Source: Maribacter halichondriae | GTDB taxonomy: Bacteria > Bacteroidota > Bacteroidia > Flavobacteriales > Flavobacteriaceae | Direction of reading: 5' to 3' | DNA: 64,000 bases | NCBI RefSeq assembly: GCF_027474825.1 | Contig: NZ_CP107030.1 | Coordinates: 2,920,529-2,984,528 of the forward strand | Shown here: positions 15,681-25,993 of the stretch, one piece after another | How positions within the stretch are numbered: position 1 is the first letter of the stretch | Layout of the letters: each line of letters starts with the position of its first letter | Notes under the pieces: model-generated | Databases searched by the model: none | What the model was told of the DNA's origin: nothing | The model's input: only the letters and a program-made list of their open reading frames with translations | Made by a program: the position numbers and the translations under genes

Positions 15681-17195
15681 ATGCCTATTCCGTTGTTCAA
15701 TTCGATTGCCTCGTGGCTGTTGAAAAAGCGCTATCATCAGATAGAACTTTTTCTAAAGTATCCCGAAGAAGTGCAGGAAGAGGTATTACATCAGTTGTTG
15801 GAAATCGCCGAGGACACCGAAATAGGAAAACAATATGATTTTGAGTCTATCAACAATTATGAAACCTTTCGCGATCGGGTGCCCATCCGTTCGTATGAAG
15901 AAATAGAACCGATTATCGAGCGCACCCGGCGTGGTGAGCAGAATATTTTTTGGCCGACTTCGATAAAATGGTTTGCCAAAAGCAGTGGTACGACTAACGC
16001 CAAGAGTAAGTTTATTCCCGTAAGTGAAGAGGCCTTGGAAGATTGCCATTATAAGTCGGGTAAAGATTTGCTCTGTCTTTATCTAAACAATAATGAAAAC
16101 TCACAACTCTTTACAGGCAAAAGCCTTCGGTTGGGCGGCAGCAAAGAATTGTATGAAGACAACGGTTCTTTTTTTGGAGACCTTTCTGCTATCTTGATCG
16201 ATAATATGCCGTTATGGGCCGAATTCAGCAGTACACCGAGCAGCAGGGTTTCCTTGATGAGCGAATGGGAAAGTAAACTACAGGCCATCATCAAAGAAAG
16301 TACACAAGAAAATGTAACGAGTCTTGTCGGTGTACCATCTTGGATGTTGGTGCTTTTGAACAATGTCATCGAACAAACGGGCAAAGACCATCTGTTTCAA
16401 ATCTGGGAAAATCTGGAAGTCTATTTTCACGGCGGGGTCAGTTTTAATCCGTATAAAGAGCAGTATAAAAAATTGCTTCCTAGAAAAAGTTTTAAGTACT
16501 ATGAGATTTATAACGCGTCAGAGGGTTTTTTCGCCATTCAAGATCGAAACAACGCCGACGACCTTTTGTTGATGTTGGACTACGGAATTTTTTATGAGTT
16601 CATCCCCATGGATTCCTATGGCACTGAATTACAACAAGCGATTCCCCTTTGGGAAGTCAAAATCAATACCAACTACGCCATTATCATCACGACCAACTCC
16701 GGACTTTGGCGCTACAAAATAGGGGATACGATACGGTTTACCTCCAAAAATCCCTATCGAATAAAAGTTACAGGGCGTACCAAACACCATATCAATGTTT
16801 TCGGGGAAGAGCTGATCATCGAGAATGCAGAAGAAGCTTTAAAAAACATCTGCAAAAAGACCGGTGCCGAAATAAAGGACTATACCGCAGGTCCCATTTT
16901 CATGTCCGGTAAAGAAAAAGGTGCGCATGAATGGATTATAGAATTCAGGAAACCGCCCGAAGAACTCGATTACTTCACGGAATTTCTGGACAATGCCCTA
17001 AAATCACTGAACTCCGACTACGAGGCAAAAAGATATAAGAATACGACCTTGAACATGCCCAAAGTACATGTTGCCCGTGAAAACCTTTTCTATGATTGGC
17101 TAAAATCAAAAGATAAACTCGGAGGGCAACATAAGATACCCAGACTTTCTAATAAAAGAGACTATATCGAAGAGTTGTTGAAGATGAACGGTTGA
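15681..17195 (+). CDS. GH3-family acyl-acid amido synthetase-like protein
   Basis: A 504-residue member of the GH3 family, first known from plant hormone-conjugating enzymes and related to adenylate-forming ligases. Visible signatures are FAKSSGTTNAKSKFIPVS near residue 97 (nucleotide-binding), YEIYNASEGFFAIQD near 273 and SGLWRYKIGDTIRF near 337. Bacterial members have no assigned substrate. It is a single gene with its own start, followed by an AraC-type regulator. Confidence 0.9.
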   Translation: MPIPLFNSIASWLLKKRYHQIELFLKYPEEVQEEVLHQLLEIAEDTEIGKQYDFESINNYETFRDRVPIRSYEEIEPIIERTRRGEQNIFWPTSIKWFAKSSGTTNAKSKFIPVSEEALEDCHYKSGKDLLCLYLNNNENSQLFTGKSLRLGGSKELYEDNGSFFGDLSAILIDNMPLWAEFSSTPSSRVSLMSEWESKLQAIIKESTQENVTSLVGVPSWMLVLLNNVIEQTGKDHLFQIWENLEVYFHGGVSFNPYKEQYKKLLPRKSFKYYEIYNASEGFFAIQDRNNADDLLLMLDYGIFYEFIPMDSYGTELQQAIPLWEVKINTNYAIIITTNSGLWRYKIGDTIRFTSKNPYRIKVTGRTKHHINVFGEELIIENAEEALKNICKKTGAEIKDYTAGPIFMSGKEKGAHEWIIEFRKPPEELDYFTEFLDNALKSLNSDYEAKRYKNTTLNMPKVHVARENLFYDWLKSKDKLGGQHKIPRLSNKRDYIEELLKMNG

Positions 17196-17229
17196 AATAG
17201 TTTTATCTTAGGGAATATATTTCCGGAAT

Positions 17230-18348
17230 ATGACGGCCGTTTTCAATTTTTTGATGATAGCAGGGGCGATACAAGGTTTTGTATTCAACATCGCGACCTT
17301 TCTTTCCAGAAAGCAAATAGAAAAGCCCGTTCTTTTCTTGAACCTCTTCGTGCTTTTTCTCTCCTTGAACAACTTGCAGTCATGGCTGATCGACAAGGGT
17401 TTTATTTCGTATGCCTATTATACCGTACCTTTTTATGTGCTGCTGGCCCCGATGTTCCATGCTTTTCTTATCTATTATCTAGGGATTGAAGAGAAGCGAA
17501 GACCTTATTTTAAACTTACGGCGGTCATCTTTCTTTTGGAACTGGTTTCAAGGGCGGTACTTCTATTTATGATTAGAAATGGGAGTTTGGGCGAGTACCA
17601 TATTGAATTATACAATGCTATAGAGGACACCGTTACCCTCTGTTTCTCACTATTCATCTTTTATAAGGTTTTGCAGGTGTTGTTCCGGTACCAAAAATTG
17701 TACGCTTCCATTTTGACCTTCGATGATTTGAAATGGATCAAACGCTTGATTCAAATCGGCGGGGTAGTGCTCTTTTTTTGGGGAATTGCCGTGTTATTGA
17801 ATTTTGTGTCAGAAACGATCAAGGCACCATTGAGTTATTATCCGCTGCGATTAAGCACTTCCATTCTTATTTATTGGATAGGATATCAAGGGTTCTTTAG
17901 ATATGTCATATTGCAAGATCGAATCGGGTTACGACGGGAAATTAGAAAGACAACAAACCTTCTGGAACGACCGAAGCCAGAAGTTCACAATCCACAAAAA
18001 AATGAACGGGAAGCCAACACCTTCAATGACCTGAATGCCCAAATCATAGCAGATAAGAAGTATTTGGATCCTTATTTAAGCTTGGAAAAATTGGCGGAAG
18101 AATGCGGTATCGGCACAAGCAGTCTTTCTAAATTGATCAACACCTATTCGGAAAATAATTTTGCGGATTATATCAACTTCCTCCGCATAGAGGAATCTAA
18201 AAACCTGCTTTCAGACCCAAGTTTTTCTGCATACACCATTGTTGCTATCGGTCTTGAATGCGGTTTCAACTCAAAATCTACCTTTTATACCGCTTTCAAG
18301 AAATTTACAGGTCAAACCCCGACTCAGTTTAGAAAACAGCATTCCTAA
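17230..18348 (+). CDS. AraC-family regulator with membrane-spanning N-terminal half
   Basis: The 372-residue protein has about seven hydrophobic segments in residues 1-230, then a linker and a C-terminal AraC DNA-binding domain (about 270-370). Typical positions are [40 protein letters not shown] and [30 protein letters not shown]. This layout is common in Flavobacteriia and implies direct signal reception at the membrane. No target site is visible. Confidence 0.88.
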   Translation: [372 protein letters not shown]

Positions 18349-18448
18349 TACGTTTCTAATTTGTCCGAATTCTTCCAAATCGCATGATTTTGGACAGTCA
18401 CTCCTCTTTTCAAATCTAGTTTTGTTTGAAACTTTAAAATTAGAAATT

Positions 18449-19006
18449 ATGGAAAAGCTGTTTTTTATTATTTCGGTCACTATGTATTGCTGTGCTTTTG
18501 GTCAAGAAAACCTGGTCTTTTTGGAATTGGGCGGCAATGGGGGATTCTTTTCAGTGAACTATGAACGACAACTTACAAAAGAACCAGGTCTAAGTCTTCG
18601 GGCCGGAGTCGGAATGACCGCTTTTGATTTTGAAAAAGTGGAACCTGTTGAGCCGGTTCCTGGTTGTGTGGGTTGTGGTATTTTCACTAATATGCCGGAT
18701 TTTGTCGTATCCATTCCGATTTCCGTGCAATATCTATTTGACCTAGAGCATAATAATTATCTGGAAACAGGTTTGGGGTATACGTGGCAGGCTCCTAAAG
18801 ATACGTATGATGAAAAATCGGTTCATGTGTTCCATGGTGCTATCGGTTTTAGAAGATATTTCGGGAAGAGTCAAAAATGGATGTGGAGAATAAACCTCTC
18901 TCCGATTATAGGTGTGGCAGGCGAAAATGTATATCGAGAGGAAGGGCCTGACATTTGGGGAGGAATTTCCATTGGTAGAAGGTTCTGTTTCTTTAATCGC
19001 CATTGA
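18449..19006 (+). CDS. Predicted outer-membrane beta-barrel protein
   Basis: The 185-residue product starts with a signal peptide (MEKLFFIISVTMYCCAFG, cleavage before QEN). It has alternating beta-strand patterns and ends in an aromatic-rich GRRFCFF segment, as small outer-membrane barrels do. The open frame extends upstream into the araC-type gene, but ATG 18449 fits the signal peptide. No family name is evident. Confidence 0.7.
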   Translation: MEKLFFIISVTMYCCAFGQENLVFLELGGNGGFFSVNYERQLTKEPGLSLRAGVGMTAFDFEKVEPVEPVPGCVGCGIFTNMPDFVVSIPISVQYLFDLEHNNYLETGLGYTWQAPKDTYDEKSVHVFHGAIGFRRYFGKSQKWMWRINLSPIIGVAGENVYREEGPDIWGGISIGRRFCFFNRH

Positions 19007-19086
19007 AGTGCCACAGCCCAGATTTCAGTTATAAAAAGTGACATGTGTCTATTAATGGCCTACTATCAATTTCTAAATCTATAGTT

Positions 19087-19785
19087 ATGAAGAAAAACAT
19101 CGTTTATACAACGGCACTATTAATGGGACTGTTCGTCTTTCTGAACATATCTTGTTCTAAGGATGATGATGGCATTTCTAGCACCAAAACGATTCTTAAG
19201 GGAAGAGTTTTTGATAAGCAACGAAATCTGAATATTGAAGACTACAAAATTGTCCTGGTTAGATTTTATTATGTTTCAGGAGGGTTTATGCAGCCTGGTG
19301 GTTATACTAAGGAAACAATCGATTCTGTGTATTCCGATCTAAACGGGTCATATGAAATGGAGTTTGACTTTGTTGATGGGGAAGAATATGGTCTGTTTGA
19401 TGAAAATCCATATATCTCAGAGTATATCGAATGGGCCCCGATACAGGCGGGCGAAGTGAATGTTAGGGATATTAATGCTTGGTATCCGTCGATTCTTAAA
19501 CTTGAGGTCGAAGTTGTCAATAATATAAATCCTCCATTGAATATATCAAATGAAGTTATCACTGATGACGATTCATATTTGAATTTCGGCCATGAGAGTA
19601 TTTATGAAGAAAACACTACAGAGACAATTTATCTAAAGACAAAGCCGAATTCAGATATCGAGCTTCAATTTTATTATAATACCGGATACACAACGGAAGA
19701 TTACCATTTAATAACTGACCCCGTTCAAACAGGTTTGAACGATACCCTGTCATTACAATATAAGGTTGATTGTTCCGGTTTTTAG
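19087..19785 (+). CDS. Lipoprotein of unknown function
   Basis: The 232-residue product has a signal peptide ending in LNISC followed by SKDDD, the surface-export signal seen in Flavobacteriia lipoproteins. The body begins with a carboxypeptidase-regulatory-like beta domain (KTILKGRVFDKQRNLNIEDY). The start chosen is ATG 19087 (MKKNIVY), not the longer frame from 19045. No further function can be read. Confidence 0.75.
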   Translation: MKKNIVYTTALLMGLFVFLNISCSKDDDGISSTKTILKGRVFDKQRNLNIEDYKIVLVRFYYVSGGFMQPGGYTKETIDSVYSDLNGSYEMEFDFVDGEEYGLFDENPYISEYIEWAPIQAGEVNVRDINAWYPSILKLEVEVVNNINPPLNISNEVITDDDSYLNFGHESIYEENTTETIYLKTKPNSDIELQFYYNTGYTTEDYHLITDPVQTGLNDTLSLQYKVDCSGF

Positions 19786-19941
19786 AATAGTCCATAAAGA
19801 TAAAACTGACCATACTGACTTGGATAAAAGCGAACTACAACGAAGATTTTCCTCAGATAAACAAATAAATGCGGTAATCCTTCGTTAAATGACCAAATTG
19901 GCCTTGAATTTAACCTCAACTACCAATTTAAACTTATTAGT

Positions 19942-20496
19942 ATGGCAGAAAGATTAGTAATTGTATCAGATATGTGGGGGGCTAAAAAGGGCCTTTGGAT
20001 AACTTCTTATTTAGGTTATTTACAGCAGTACTACGATATTACTTTTTATGACAGCCAGCAATTGGCCAATATCGACCTGAAGATAAATACAGAAGAAAAT
20101 ATACATAACGAGTTTGTAAATGGAGGTATCGATACTGCTGCTTCACATTTGTCCAAAAGAGAATCTGAACCTTGCCATTACTTGGCCTTTAGTACAGGTG
20201 GTACTATAGTATGGAAAGCAGCCCAACTAGGCTTACCAGTAAAGTCGTTGTATCTAGTTTCTTCAACACGAATTAGAAAAGAAAACGAAAGACCCGATGC
20301 TCCGGTAACTCTTGTGTATGGTTCCAATGATGTGAACAGACCTTCGGAGAATTGGGCCAAAAAAGTCGGAGTTGATTTTGATATCGTTCCAAACTTTGGC
20401 CATACCTTATATTCCGATGAAAAGATAATCCAAAAAGTGTGTTTAGAACTTCTGGCCAATGTGACCCACAAAGTAGATAAGAAAAAGGTAGTCTAA
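19942..20496 (+). CDS. Small alpha/beta-hydrolase-like protein
   Basis: A 184-residue protein with an alpha/beta-hydrolase pattern. The nucleophile elbow is AFSTGGT near residue 92, with Thr in place of the usual residue after serine. An aspartate lies in the YGSNDVN segment and a histidine in NFGHTLYS, completing a plausible Ser-Asp-His triad. It lacks a signal peptide. The substrate is unknown. Confidence 0.7.
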   Translation: MAERLVIVSDMWGAKKGLWITSYLGYLQQYYDITFYDSQQLANIDLKINTEENIHNEFVNGGIDTAASHLSKRESEPCHYLAFSTGGTIVWKAAQLGLPVKSLYLVSSTRIRKENERPDAPVTLVYGSNDVNRPSENWAKKVGVDFDIVPNFGHTLYSDEKIIQKVCLELLANVTHKVDKKKVV

Positions 20497-20520
20497 AAAA
20501 ATCTAAATAGTAATAGCTAA

Positions 20521-20552
20521 AAAGCCGTCACTTAGGAGACGGCTTTTAGTTT
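20521..20552. terminator. Bidirectional terminator between hydrolase and clpX
   Basis: A 9-bp perfect stem AAAGCCGTC/GACGGCTTT (20521-20529, 20538-20546). On the plus strand it is followed by a T-rich tract (TAGTTTTTT) and on the minus strand by several T. The clpX stop codon lies in its loop. Confidence 0.85.
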
Positions 20553-21767
20553 TTTGATAGTTTCGTGCGACAGCTTATCTTCTGCATAAGGCTTTGTTAC
20601 CTTAAATTCTTTCTCCCCACTACTGGGCATCTCGAACATGGCGTCTGTAAATATGGCCTCGCAAAGGGAGCGTAGACCTCTGGCCCCCAATTTATATTCA
20701 ATGGCTTTCTTAACGATATAGTCCAAAGCCTGTTCCGTAATGGTAAAGCTGATGCCATCCATATCGAACAATTTCTCATATTGTTTGATAATAGCGTTTT
20801 TAGGTTCCGTTAGAATGGCTCGTAACGTTTTTTCGTCCAAGGGATTCATATAGGTCAGTACGGGTAGTCTTCCGATAATTTCCGGAATCAGTCCGAATAC
20901 CTTTAAATCTTTAGGAATAATATATTGTAGGATGTTGGTCTCGTCCAAGTTTTCATCTGATTTTGAGGCACTATACCCAACGGCCTGCATATTGAGGCGT
21001 TTTGCGATGGCACGTTCGATACCGTCAAAGGCACCTCCTGCAATAAAAAGAATGTTCTCGGTATTGACCTCGATAAATTTCTGATCAGGATGTTTTCTTC
21101 CTCCCTTTGGTGGTACGTTGACTACGGTACCTTCCAAAAGTTTTAGAAGTCCTTGTTGTACGCCTTCCCCTGAAACATCGCGTGTAATAGAAGGATTATC
21201 GCTTTTACGGGCAATCTTGTCTATCTCATCAATAAAGACGATACCACGTTCGGTTTTTTCGAGATTATAATCCGCAGCCTGGAGCAAGCGAGTCAGAATA
21301 CTTTCAACATCCTCGCCCACATATCCTGCCTCCGTAAGTACCGTAGCATCTACAATTGCCAAGGGTACATTCAACATTCGGGCAATTGTTTTGGCCATGA
21401 GGGTCTTTCCTGTACCGGTCTGGCCGACCATAATGATATTGCTTTTTTGGATCTCAATATCACTATCTTTAGAGGTAGGCTGCAACAACCGCTTATAATG
21501 ATTGTAGACTGCAACGGACATTACTTTTTTGGTGCGTTCTTGCCCAATGATGAACGTGTCTAAAAATTCCTTGATTTCCAAAGGCTTTTTCAGGACCAGT
21601 TCTGAAGAAAGGTCATTGGTTTTGGTCTGCTTCGATTCTTCGGCAACAATGCCGTGGGCCTGCTCAATACATCTATCGCAAATATGTGCGTCAAGACCGG
21701 CGATCAATAAATTGGTCTCCGGTTTTTTTCTACCGCAAAATGAGCATTCCAGATTTTCTTTTGCCAT
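20532..21767 (-). CDS. clpX: ATP-dependent Clp protease ATPase subunit ClpX
   Basis: AAA+ unfoldase that feeds substrates to ClpP. The 411-residue protein has an N-terminal zinc-binding domain (CSFCGRKK and CDRC), Walker A GQTGTGKT near 115-122, Walker [10 protein letters not shown] near 175, and the ClpX-typical [18 protein letters not shown] pore-region segment. The C-terminal domain carries [13 protein letters not shown]. It lies about 100 bp downstream of clpP on the same strand, as is usual, but has its own -7 box. Confidence 0.97.
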   Translation of the reverse strand: MAKENLECSFCGRKKPETNLLIAGLDAHICDRCIEQAHGIVAEESKQTKTNDLSSELVLKKPLEIKEFLDTFIIGQERTKKVMSVAVYNHYKRLLQPTSKDSDIEIQKSNIIMVGQTGTGKTLMAKTIARMLNVPLAIVDATVLTEAGYVGEDVESILTRLLQAADYNLEKTERGIVFIDEIDKIARKSDNPSITRDVSGEGVQQGLLKLLEGTVVNVPPKGGRKHPDQKFIEVNTENILFIAGGAFDGIERAIAKRLNMQAVGYSASKSDENLDETNILQYIIPKDLKVFGLIPEIIGRLPVLTYMNPLDEKTLRAILTEPKNAIIKQYEKLFDMDGISFTITEQALDYIVKKAIEYKLGARGLRSLCEAIFTDAMFEMPSSGEKEFKVTKPYAEDKLSHETIKKLKAVS

Positions 21768-21785
21768 AATTGTTTCTCTCTTTCA

Positions 21786-21793
21786 CAAAACTA
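21786..21793 (-). promoter_or_regulatory. -7 promoter box of clpX
   Basis: TAGTTTTG on the minus strand, fitting TAnnTTTG, 18 nt upstream of the clpX ATG and downstream of the clpP stop. ClpX can therefore be expressed apart from clpP. Confidence 0.6.
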
Positions 21794-21863
21794 ACGAAAG
21801 AATTAGGGTTTTGGTTTATTTGATCGACGTGTGACCGAATTATACATGGGTAATTTGTCGGAA

Positions 21864-22543
21864 TTAATTCTTGTCCCTTACCAAAATCTCATCGATCATA
21901 CCATATTTTTTGGCTTCATCGGCTTTCATCCAATAATCACGGTCGCTATCATCATGAACTTTGTCAAGTGTTTGACCTGAGTGCTTTGCGATTATTTCAT
22001 AAAGTTCTTCTTTTAACTTCAATATTTCCCGTGCGGTTATTTCAATATCGCTGGCCTGGCCTTGCGCACCGCCCATAGGTTGATGGATCATAACACGTGA
22101 GTGGGTCAGGCCACTACGTTTCCCATCCTGTCCGGCACATAATAGAACAGCGCCCATAGAGGCGGCCATTCCTGTACATATCGTGGCAACATCGGGCTTA
22201 ATAAACTGCATCGTATCGTAGATGCCCAGGCCGGCATAGACACTTCCTCCCGGAGAGTTGATGTAGATCTGAATATCTTTGGATGCGTCGACACTTTCCA
22301 AAAAAGCAATTGGGCCTGTACAATGTTGGCTACCTGATCGTTGATGCCCGTACCAAGAAAAATAATACGATCCATCATCAATCGCGAATAGACATCCATG
22401 GCGATCACGTTCATCTGTCTTTCTTCTATGATATTCGGTGTCATATTCACCGGGTACATACTGCTCATGATCTTTTCATAATACATGCTGCTGATCCCTT
22501 GGTGATTTATAGCGTAATTTTTGAATTCTTTTCCGTAATCCAT
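21864..22543 (-). CDS. clpP: ATP-dependent Clp protease proteolytic subunit ClpP (frameshifted)
   Basis: Serine peptidase forming the tetradecameric barrel for ClpX. Restored length is 226 aa. The nucleophile is in TGMAASMG (about Ser129), the histidine in MIHQPMGG (about His154) and the aspartate in the following helix region. [10 protein letters not shown] forms the oxyanion loop. The frame is lost in a run of six T on the minus strand (about 22300-22305). With seven T it reads [20 protein letters not shown]. An N-terminal extension of about 30 residues precedes the core, as in other Bacteroidota. Loss of this gene would be unusual, so an error is most likely. Confidence 0.93.
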
Positions 22544-22566
22544 TCGTTTCTTCTCGATTTTAGTGA

Positions 22567-22600
22567 TAAAAAAAGGTGCCGAAAGTAAATTTCCGGCACC
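22567..22600 (-). terminator. Rho-independent terminator of tig
   Basis: On the minus strand GGTGCCG pairs with CGGCACC around a 12-nt loop and is followed by a T7 tract. It lies directly downstream of tig and upstream of clpP, separating the two transcripts. Confidence 0.85.
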
Positions 22601-22628
22601 GTAAAGATACTTATTATTTTTTTGAAAA

Positions 22629-23951
22629 TTATCCGTATACCTCTTTCACAAAGTTTTCATAGGTTACCTCTTTGGTCTTCAAATTGACCTTTTCTTTGTA
22701 TAGATTTAGTAATTTTTGGCTCATCAATTGTTCCGATAATCTTTTTACCTCTTCTTGGTTGCCCAATATCCTCGCGGTGATGTTTTCCAACTCTTCTTCC
22801 TGAGGATTCATTTGGCCAAATTGCGCCATTTGTGATTTGATAAATCCTTTGGCAAATTCTTTAAGTTCGTCGAATTGAATTTGAACATCATTGTCTTTGA
22901 TAATCTTTCCTTCAATGAGCTGATAGCGAAGTCCTTTTTCAGATTTTTGGAACTCTTCGTTCGCCTGCTCCTCGGTAAGCGGTTGTTCACCGGTCATCTG
23001 AATCCATTTGGTTAAAAACCCTGTCGGGAGTTCAAACTTCGTATTCTCTATAAAATACTCGGTAACATCATTTAAAAGCTTTTGATCGGCTTGTTGCTCG
23101 AACTGCTTTTCGGAGTCTTCTTTGATGCGTTGCTTTAATTCCTTCTCAGAGGTAATGGTACCCTCACCGAACAACTTATCGAATAATTCTTGGTTCATTT
23201 CGGCAGGTTCGCGCTCGTTGATCTCAGCAATTGTAAAATCGACATCGATATTTAGCTTTTCGGCTTTTTCTTGAGAAATTCCCAAGGCACTTGAGACCAA
23301 ATAGTCTTCTTTAAATAGTCCTTTGGTATTTAGCTTGACGGTATCGTTCACTTTACTGTCAACAAGTGCCTCCAAAGCCTTCTTGTTTTTTATCTTATCA
23401 AGTTCAATAGTGGTCTTGTGCTCGATTTCTTCAGCTTCGTTCAATAACGTGCCCGTGATTTCGTCTTTCTTGCCAACACTGGCTTTACTGACCAGTTTGC
23501 CGTATTGTTTCAAAATACGTTCCACCTGTTCGTCGACCATCTTCTTGTCGGCAACGATCTTATAATGCGTGATTGCTTTCTTGGTTTTTAACGGAACTTC
23601 AAATTCTGGGGCAAGACCCAGTTCGAACTCAAAATCAAGTTGCTCCTTGTTCCAATCAAAATTATCTTGTTGCTTGGGCAATGGGTTACCAAGAACGTCG
23701 AGTTTTTCTTCGGTAAGATATTTGTTCAGGTTGTCTTGAAGCAGTTTATTGACCTCGTCGACCAAAACGGCTTTTCCGTATTGCTTCTTAATGAGGCCCA
23801 AAGGTACTTGGCCTTTTCTGAAACCGGGAATATTTGCCTGTTTGCGATAGTCTTTTAAGATTTTATCGACTTTATCCTGATAATCGTCTTTGCTAATGGC
23901 GACCTTTACGACCGCGTTCAGGTCATCGATCTGCTCTTTTGTAATATTCAT
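22629..23951 (-). CDS. tig: Trigger factor, ribosome-associated chaperone
   Basis: A 440-residue protein with an N-terminal ribosome-binding domain containing the signature FRKGQVP (in NIPGFRKGQVPLGLIKKQYG). A middle PPIase-like domain follows, strongly reduced as in Bacteroidota, and then a long helical C-terminal domain rich in Glu and Lys. It binds nascent chains at the tunnel exit. It lies upstream of clpP and clpX in the usual tig-clpP-clpX order. Confidence 0.93.
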   Translation of the reverse strand: MNITKEQIDDLNAVVKVAISKDDYQDKVDKILKDYRKQANIPGFRKGQVPLGLIKKQYGKAVLVDEVNKLLQDNLNKYLTEEKLDVLGNPLPKQQDNFDWNKEQLDFEFELGLAPEFEVPLKTKKAITHYKIVADKKMVDEQVERILKQYGKLVSKASVGKKDEITGTLLNEAEEIEHKTTIELDKIKNKKALEALVDSKVNDTVKLNTKGLFKEDYLVSSALGISQEKAEKLNIDVDFTIAEINEREPAEMNQELFDKLFGEGTITSEKELKQRIKEDSEKQFEQQADQKLLNDVTEYFIENTKFELPTGFLTKWIQMTGEQPLTEEQANEEFQKSEKGLRYQLIEGKIIKDNDVQIQFDELKEFAKGFIKSQMAQFGQMNPQEEELENITARILGNQEEVKRLSEQLMSQKLLNLYKEKVNLKTKEVTYENFVKEVYG

Positions 23952-23985
23952 CTAAGTATCTATTTTGCTCCTATAAAATGGGATG

Positions 23986-23993
23986 CAAAAATA
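23986..23993 (-). promoter_or_regulatory. -7 promoter box of tig with spaced -33 TTG
   Basis: TATTTTTG on the minus strand, preceded by TTG with a 20-nt spacer. This is one of the best complete promoter matches in the window. Confidence 0.65.
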
Positions 23994-24051
23994 GCATATT
24001 TTCCAAAGCCCGCCAACTTTTTGGGAACAAGCTTCGGGTCATTTCAAAAAC

Positions 24052-24396
24052 CTATTTATCCTCCTTTAAAAGAGAAAATAAAATGGATTGTAGAAAAGAC
24101 AACAACAAGCTGAAAAGCAATGCCCACCCTAGGCCTTCAACGTTAAAACCGTCGATGAAATGATCGGCGAGCAGAATTATTAGCGCATTGATCACCAGAA
24201 GGAACAGACCAAAAGTCAGTATGGTGACCGGAAGCGTAAGAATAACGAGTATGGGCTTCACAATAAAATTAAGTAGACTAAGCACGACAGCCACGATTAT
24301 TGCCGTAATATAAGAATCAACGGATACGTTGGGAAGTATTTTCGAAAGCACCACCACGGCCAGAGCACTAAGAAGAATTCGTAAAATGAGTTTCAT
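24052..24396 (-). CDS. Phage_holin_4_2-like small membrane protein
   Basis: A 114-residue protein with four predicted membrane segments. The pattern PILVILTLPVTILTFGLFLLVINALIILL is typical of the mycobacterial-type holin_4_2 family, common in bacteria outside phages. The role is unknown. A -7 box TACATTTG lies at 24422-24429. There are no phage genes nearby. Confidence 0.82.
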   Translation of the reverse strand: MKLILRILLSALAVVVLSKILPNVSVDSYITAIIVAVVLSLLNFIVKPILVILTLPVTILTFGLFLLVINALIILLADHFIDGFNVEGLGWALLFSLLLSFLQSILFSLLKEDK

Positions 24397-24421
24397 AAAA
24401 CTTGTATTTAAAGGATATTCT

Positions 24422-24429
24422 CAAATGTA
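24422..24429 (-). promoter_or_regulatory. -7 promoter box of the holin-like gene
   Basis: TACATTTG on the minus strand, 26 nt upstream of the ATG at 24396. Confidence 0.5.
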
Positions 24430-24471
24430 AGAATTAATTGAGACCCATTTTGGGGTTCTTTACTTTGTTTG

Positions 24472-25245
24472 TCAAATGTTGAGAAAATTCATCGTTTTTT
24501 CGAAAAATTGTTCAGGGTTTTCGGCATGTAGCCAATGCCCGGCTTTGTCAATGGTTTCAATTTCTGCTTTGGGGAAATGCCTTTTAATTTCAGGAAAATC
24601 TGCGTTTACCACATACTCCGAACGGTCTCCACGAAGGAATAGGGTAGGGCCATTATAGCTGTCCGTAGTCCCGATATTTTCGCCAATTTCATTCATTTTC
24701 TGGCTCAAGACTTCCAAATTAAAGCGAAAACCAAGTTTACCCTTTTCCACCCAATACAGGTTTTTTAGGAGGAATTGTCGCGTGCCCATGTCCTTAATAT
24801 TTTTCCCTAAGGCCTCGTCCGCATCACTTCTAGAACGTATCGTGCTGAAATCCAGTTGGTTTAGGGCATTGACGATGTCTTGGTGGTGTGGCGGGTAATA
24901 TTTGGGTGCGATATCGGCGACAATCAACTTTTCAACTTTTTCAGGATAATCACAGGCGAATTGCATCGCGGTCTTACCACCCATAGAATGCCCGAGAACG
25001 ATGGCCTTATCTAATGTATGATGCTCGTAATACTGTTTTAAATCTTCAGAAAGTAGGTCGTAGTTGAATTCCTCTGACCAAAAACTATGTCCGTGGTTTC
25101 GTTGATCGATTAAATGGACTTCATAACTGGTATCGGCATATCGGCCTCCCAAGGTTTTCCAATTGTCCGACATCCCTAAAAATCCGTGAAGAATTACCAA
25201 GGGTTTGCCTTCGCCCAATATTTTCGAATGCAGCACCTCTTTCAT
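24472..25245 (-). CDS. Alpha/beta hydrolase (YbfF-like esterase)
   Basis: A 257-residue alpha/beta hydrolase. The oxyanion strand is LVILHGFLGMSDNW, the nucleophile elbow is GHSMGGKT (about Ser95), and the histidine is in DKAGHWLHAENPE near the end. The arrangement fits the YbfF esterase group. Its start overlaps the pdxJ stop by four bases, so it is translated with pdxJ. Confidence 0.85.
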   Translation of the reverse strand: MKEVLHSKILGEGKPLVILHGFLGMSDNWKTLGGRYADTSYEVHLIDQRNHGHSFWSEEFNYDLLSEDLKQYYEHHTLDKAIVLGHSMGGKTAMQFACDYPEKVEKLIVADIAPKYYPPHHQDIVNALNQLDFSTIRSRSDADEALGKNIKDMGTRQFLLKNLYWVEKGKLGFRFNLEVLSQKMNEIGENIGTTDSYNGPTLFLRGDRSEYVVNADFPEIKRHFPKAEIETIDKAGHWLHAENPEQFFEKTMNFLNI

Positions 25246-25957
25246 TTTAACTTGTTTAGATACATATTGACCACATTGTCAAGACCAAAATATAATGATT
25301 CACAGATTAGGGCATGGCCAATGGAAACCTCCAGCAAATGAGGAACGTTTTCCTTGAAATATTTAATATTGTCCAAACTCAGGTCGTGTCCTGCATTAAG
25401 ACCAAGCCCTAGCGAGTGGGCGACCTCTGCCGCTTTGGAAAACGCCGTAACCGCTTTTTTGTGTTTTCCCGCGGCATAGGTTTTGGCATAACTTTCGGTA
25501 TAGAGTTCAATTCGGTCGGTACCGGTCTCAGCGGCACCTTCGACCATAGACACTTCGGGATCTACAAAGATGGACGTGCGTATTCCGTTCTCCTTAAAAG
25601 TAGCGATTACCTCTTTCAGAAAGGCTTTATGTTGAATCGTATCCCAACCAGCGTTGGAGGTTATGGCATCAACGGAATCAGGTACTAAGGTCACTTGTGT
25701 GGGTCGAACCTCCAAGACCAAATCAATGAAATTTTTTATGGGATTGCCCTCAATGTTGAAATCCGTTCGGACCGTTTTTTTAGATCGCGGGCGTCCTGAT
25801 AGCGAATATGACGTTCATCGGGTCTTGGGTGAATGGTGATGCCCTGGGCACCGAATCGCTCGATATCGGAGGCGACTTTGATGAGGTCGGGAACATTTCC
25901 GCCACGTGCATTGCGTAGCGTAGCTATTTTATTAATATTTACACTTAGTTTGGTCAT
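25242..25957 (-). CDS. pdxJ: Pyridoxine 5'-phosphate synthase PdxJ (frameshifted)
   Basis: Final ring-closing enzyme of the DXP-dependent vitamin B6 pathway. Restored length is 238 aa. The N-terminal part has [17 protein letters not shown] and [12 protein letters not shown]; the C-terminal part has [16 protein letters not shown] and [11 protein letters not shown]. The frame breaks in an A7 run on the minus strand (about 25776-25782). With eight A it reads [20 protein letters not shown]. Four-base overlap with the downstream hydrolase. Probably a sequence error. Confidence 0.93.
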
Positions 25958-25993
25958 CCGTTAAAAATCATTTTATACCGTTCAATAACAGGG

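Noticed and set aside
24052..24396. Holin-like gene as evidence of a prophage
   Set aside because: The family is widespread in chromosomes, and neighbours are housekeeping genes with no phage functions.
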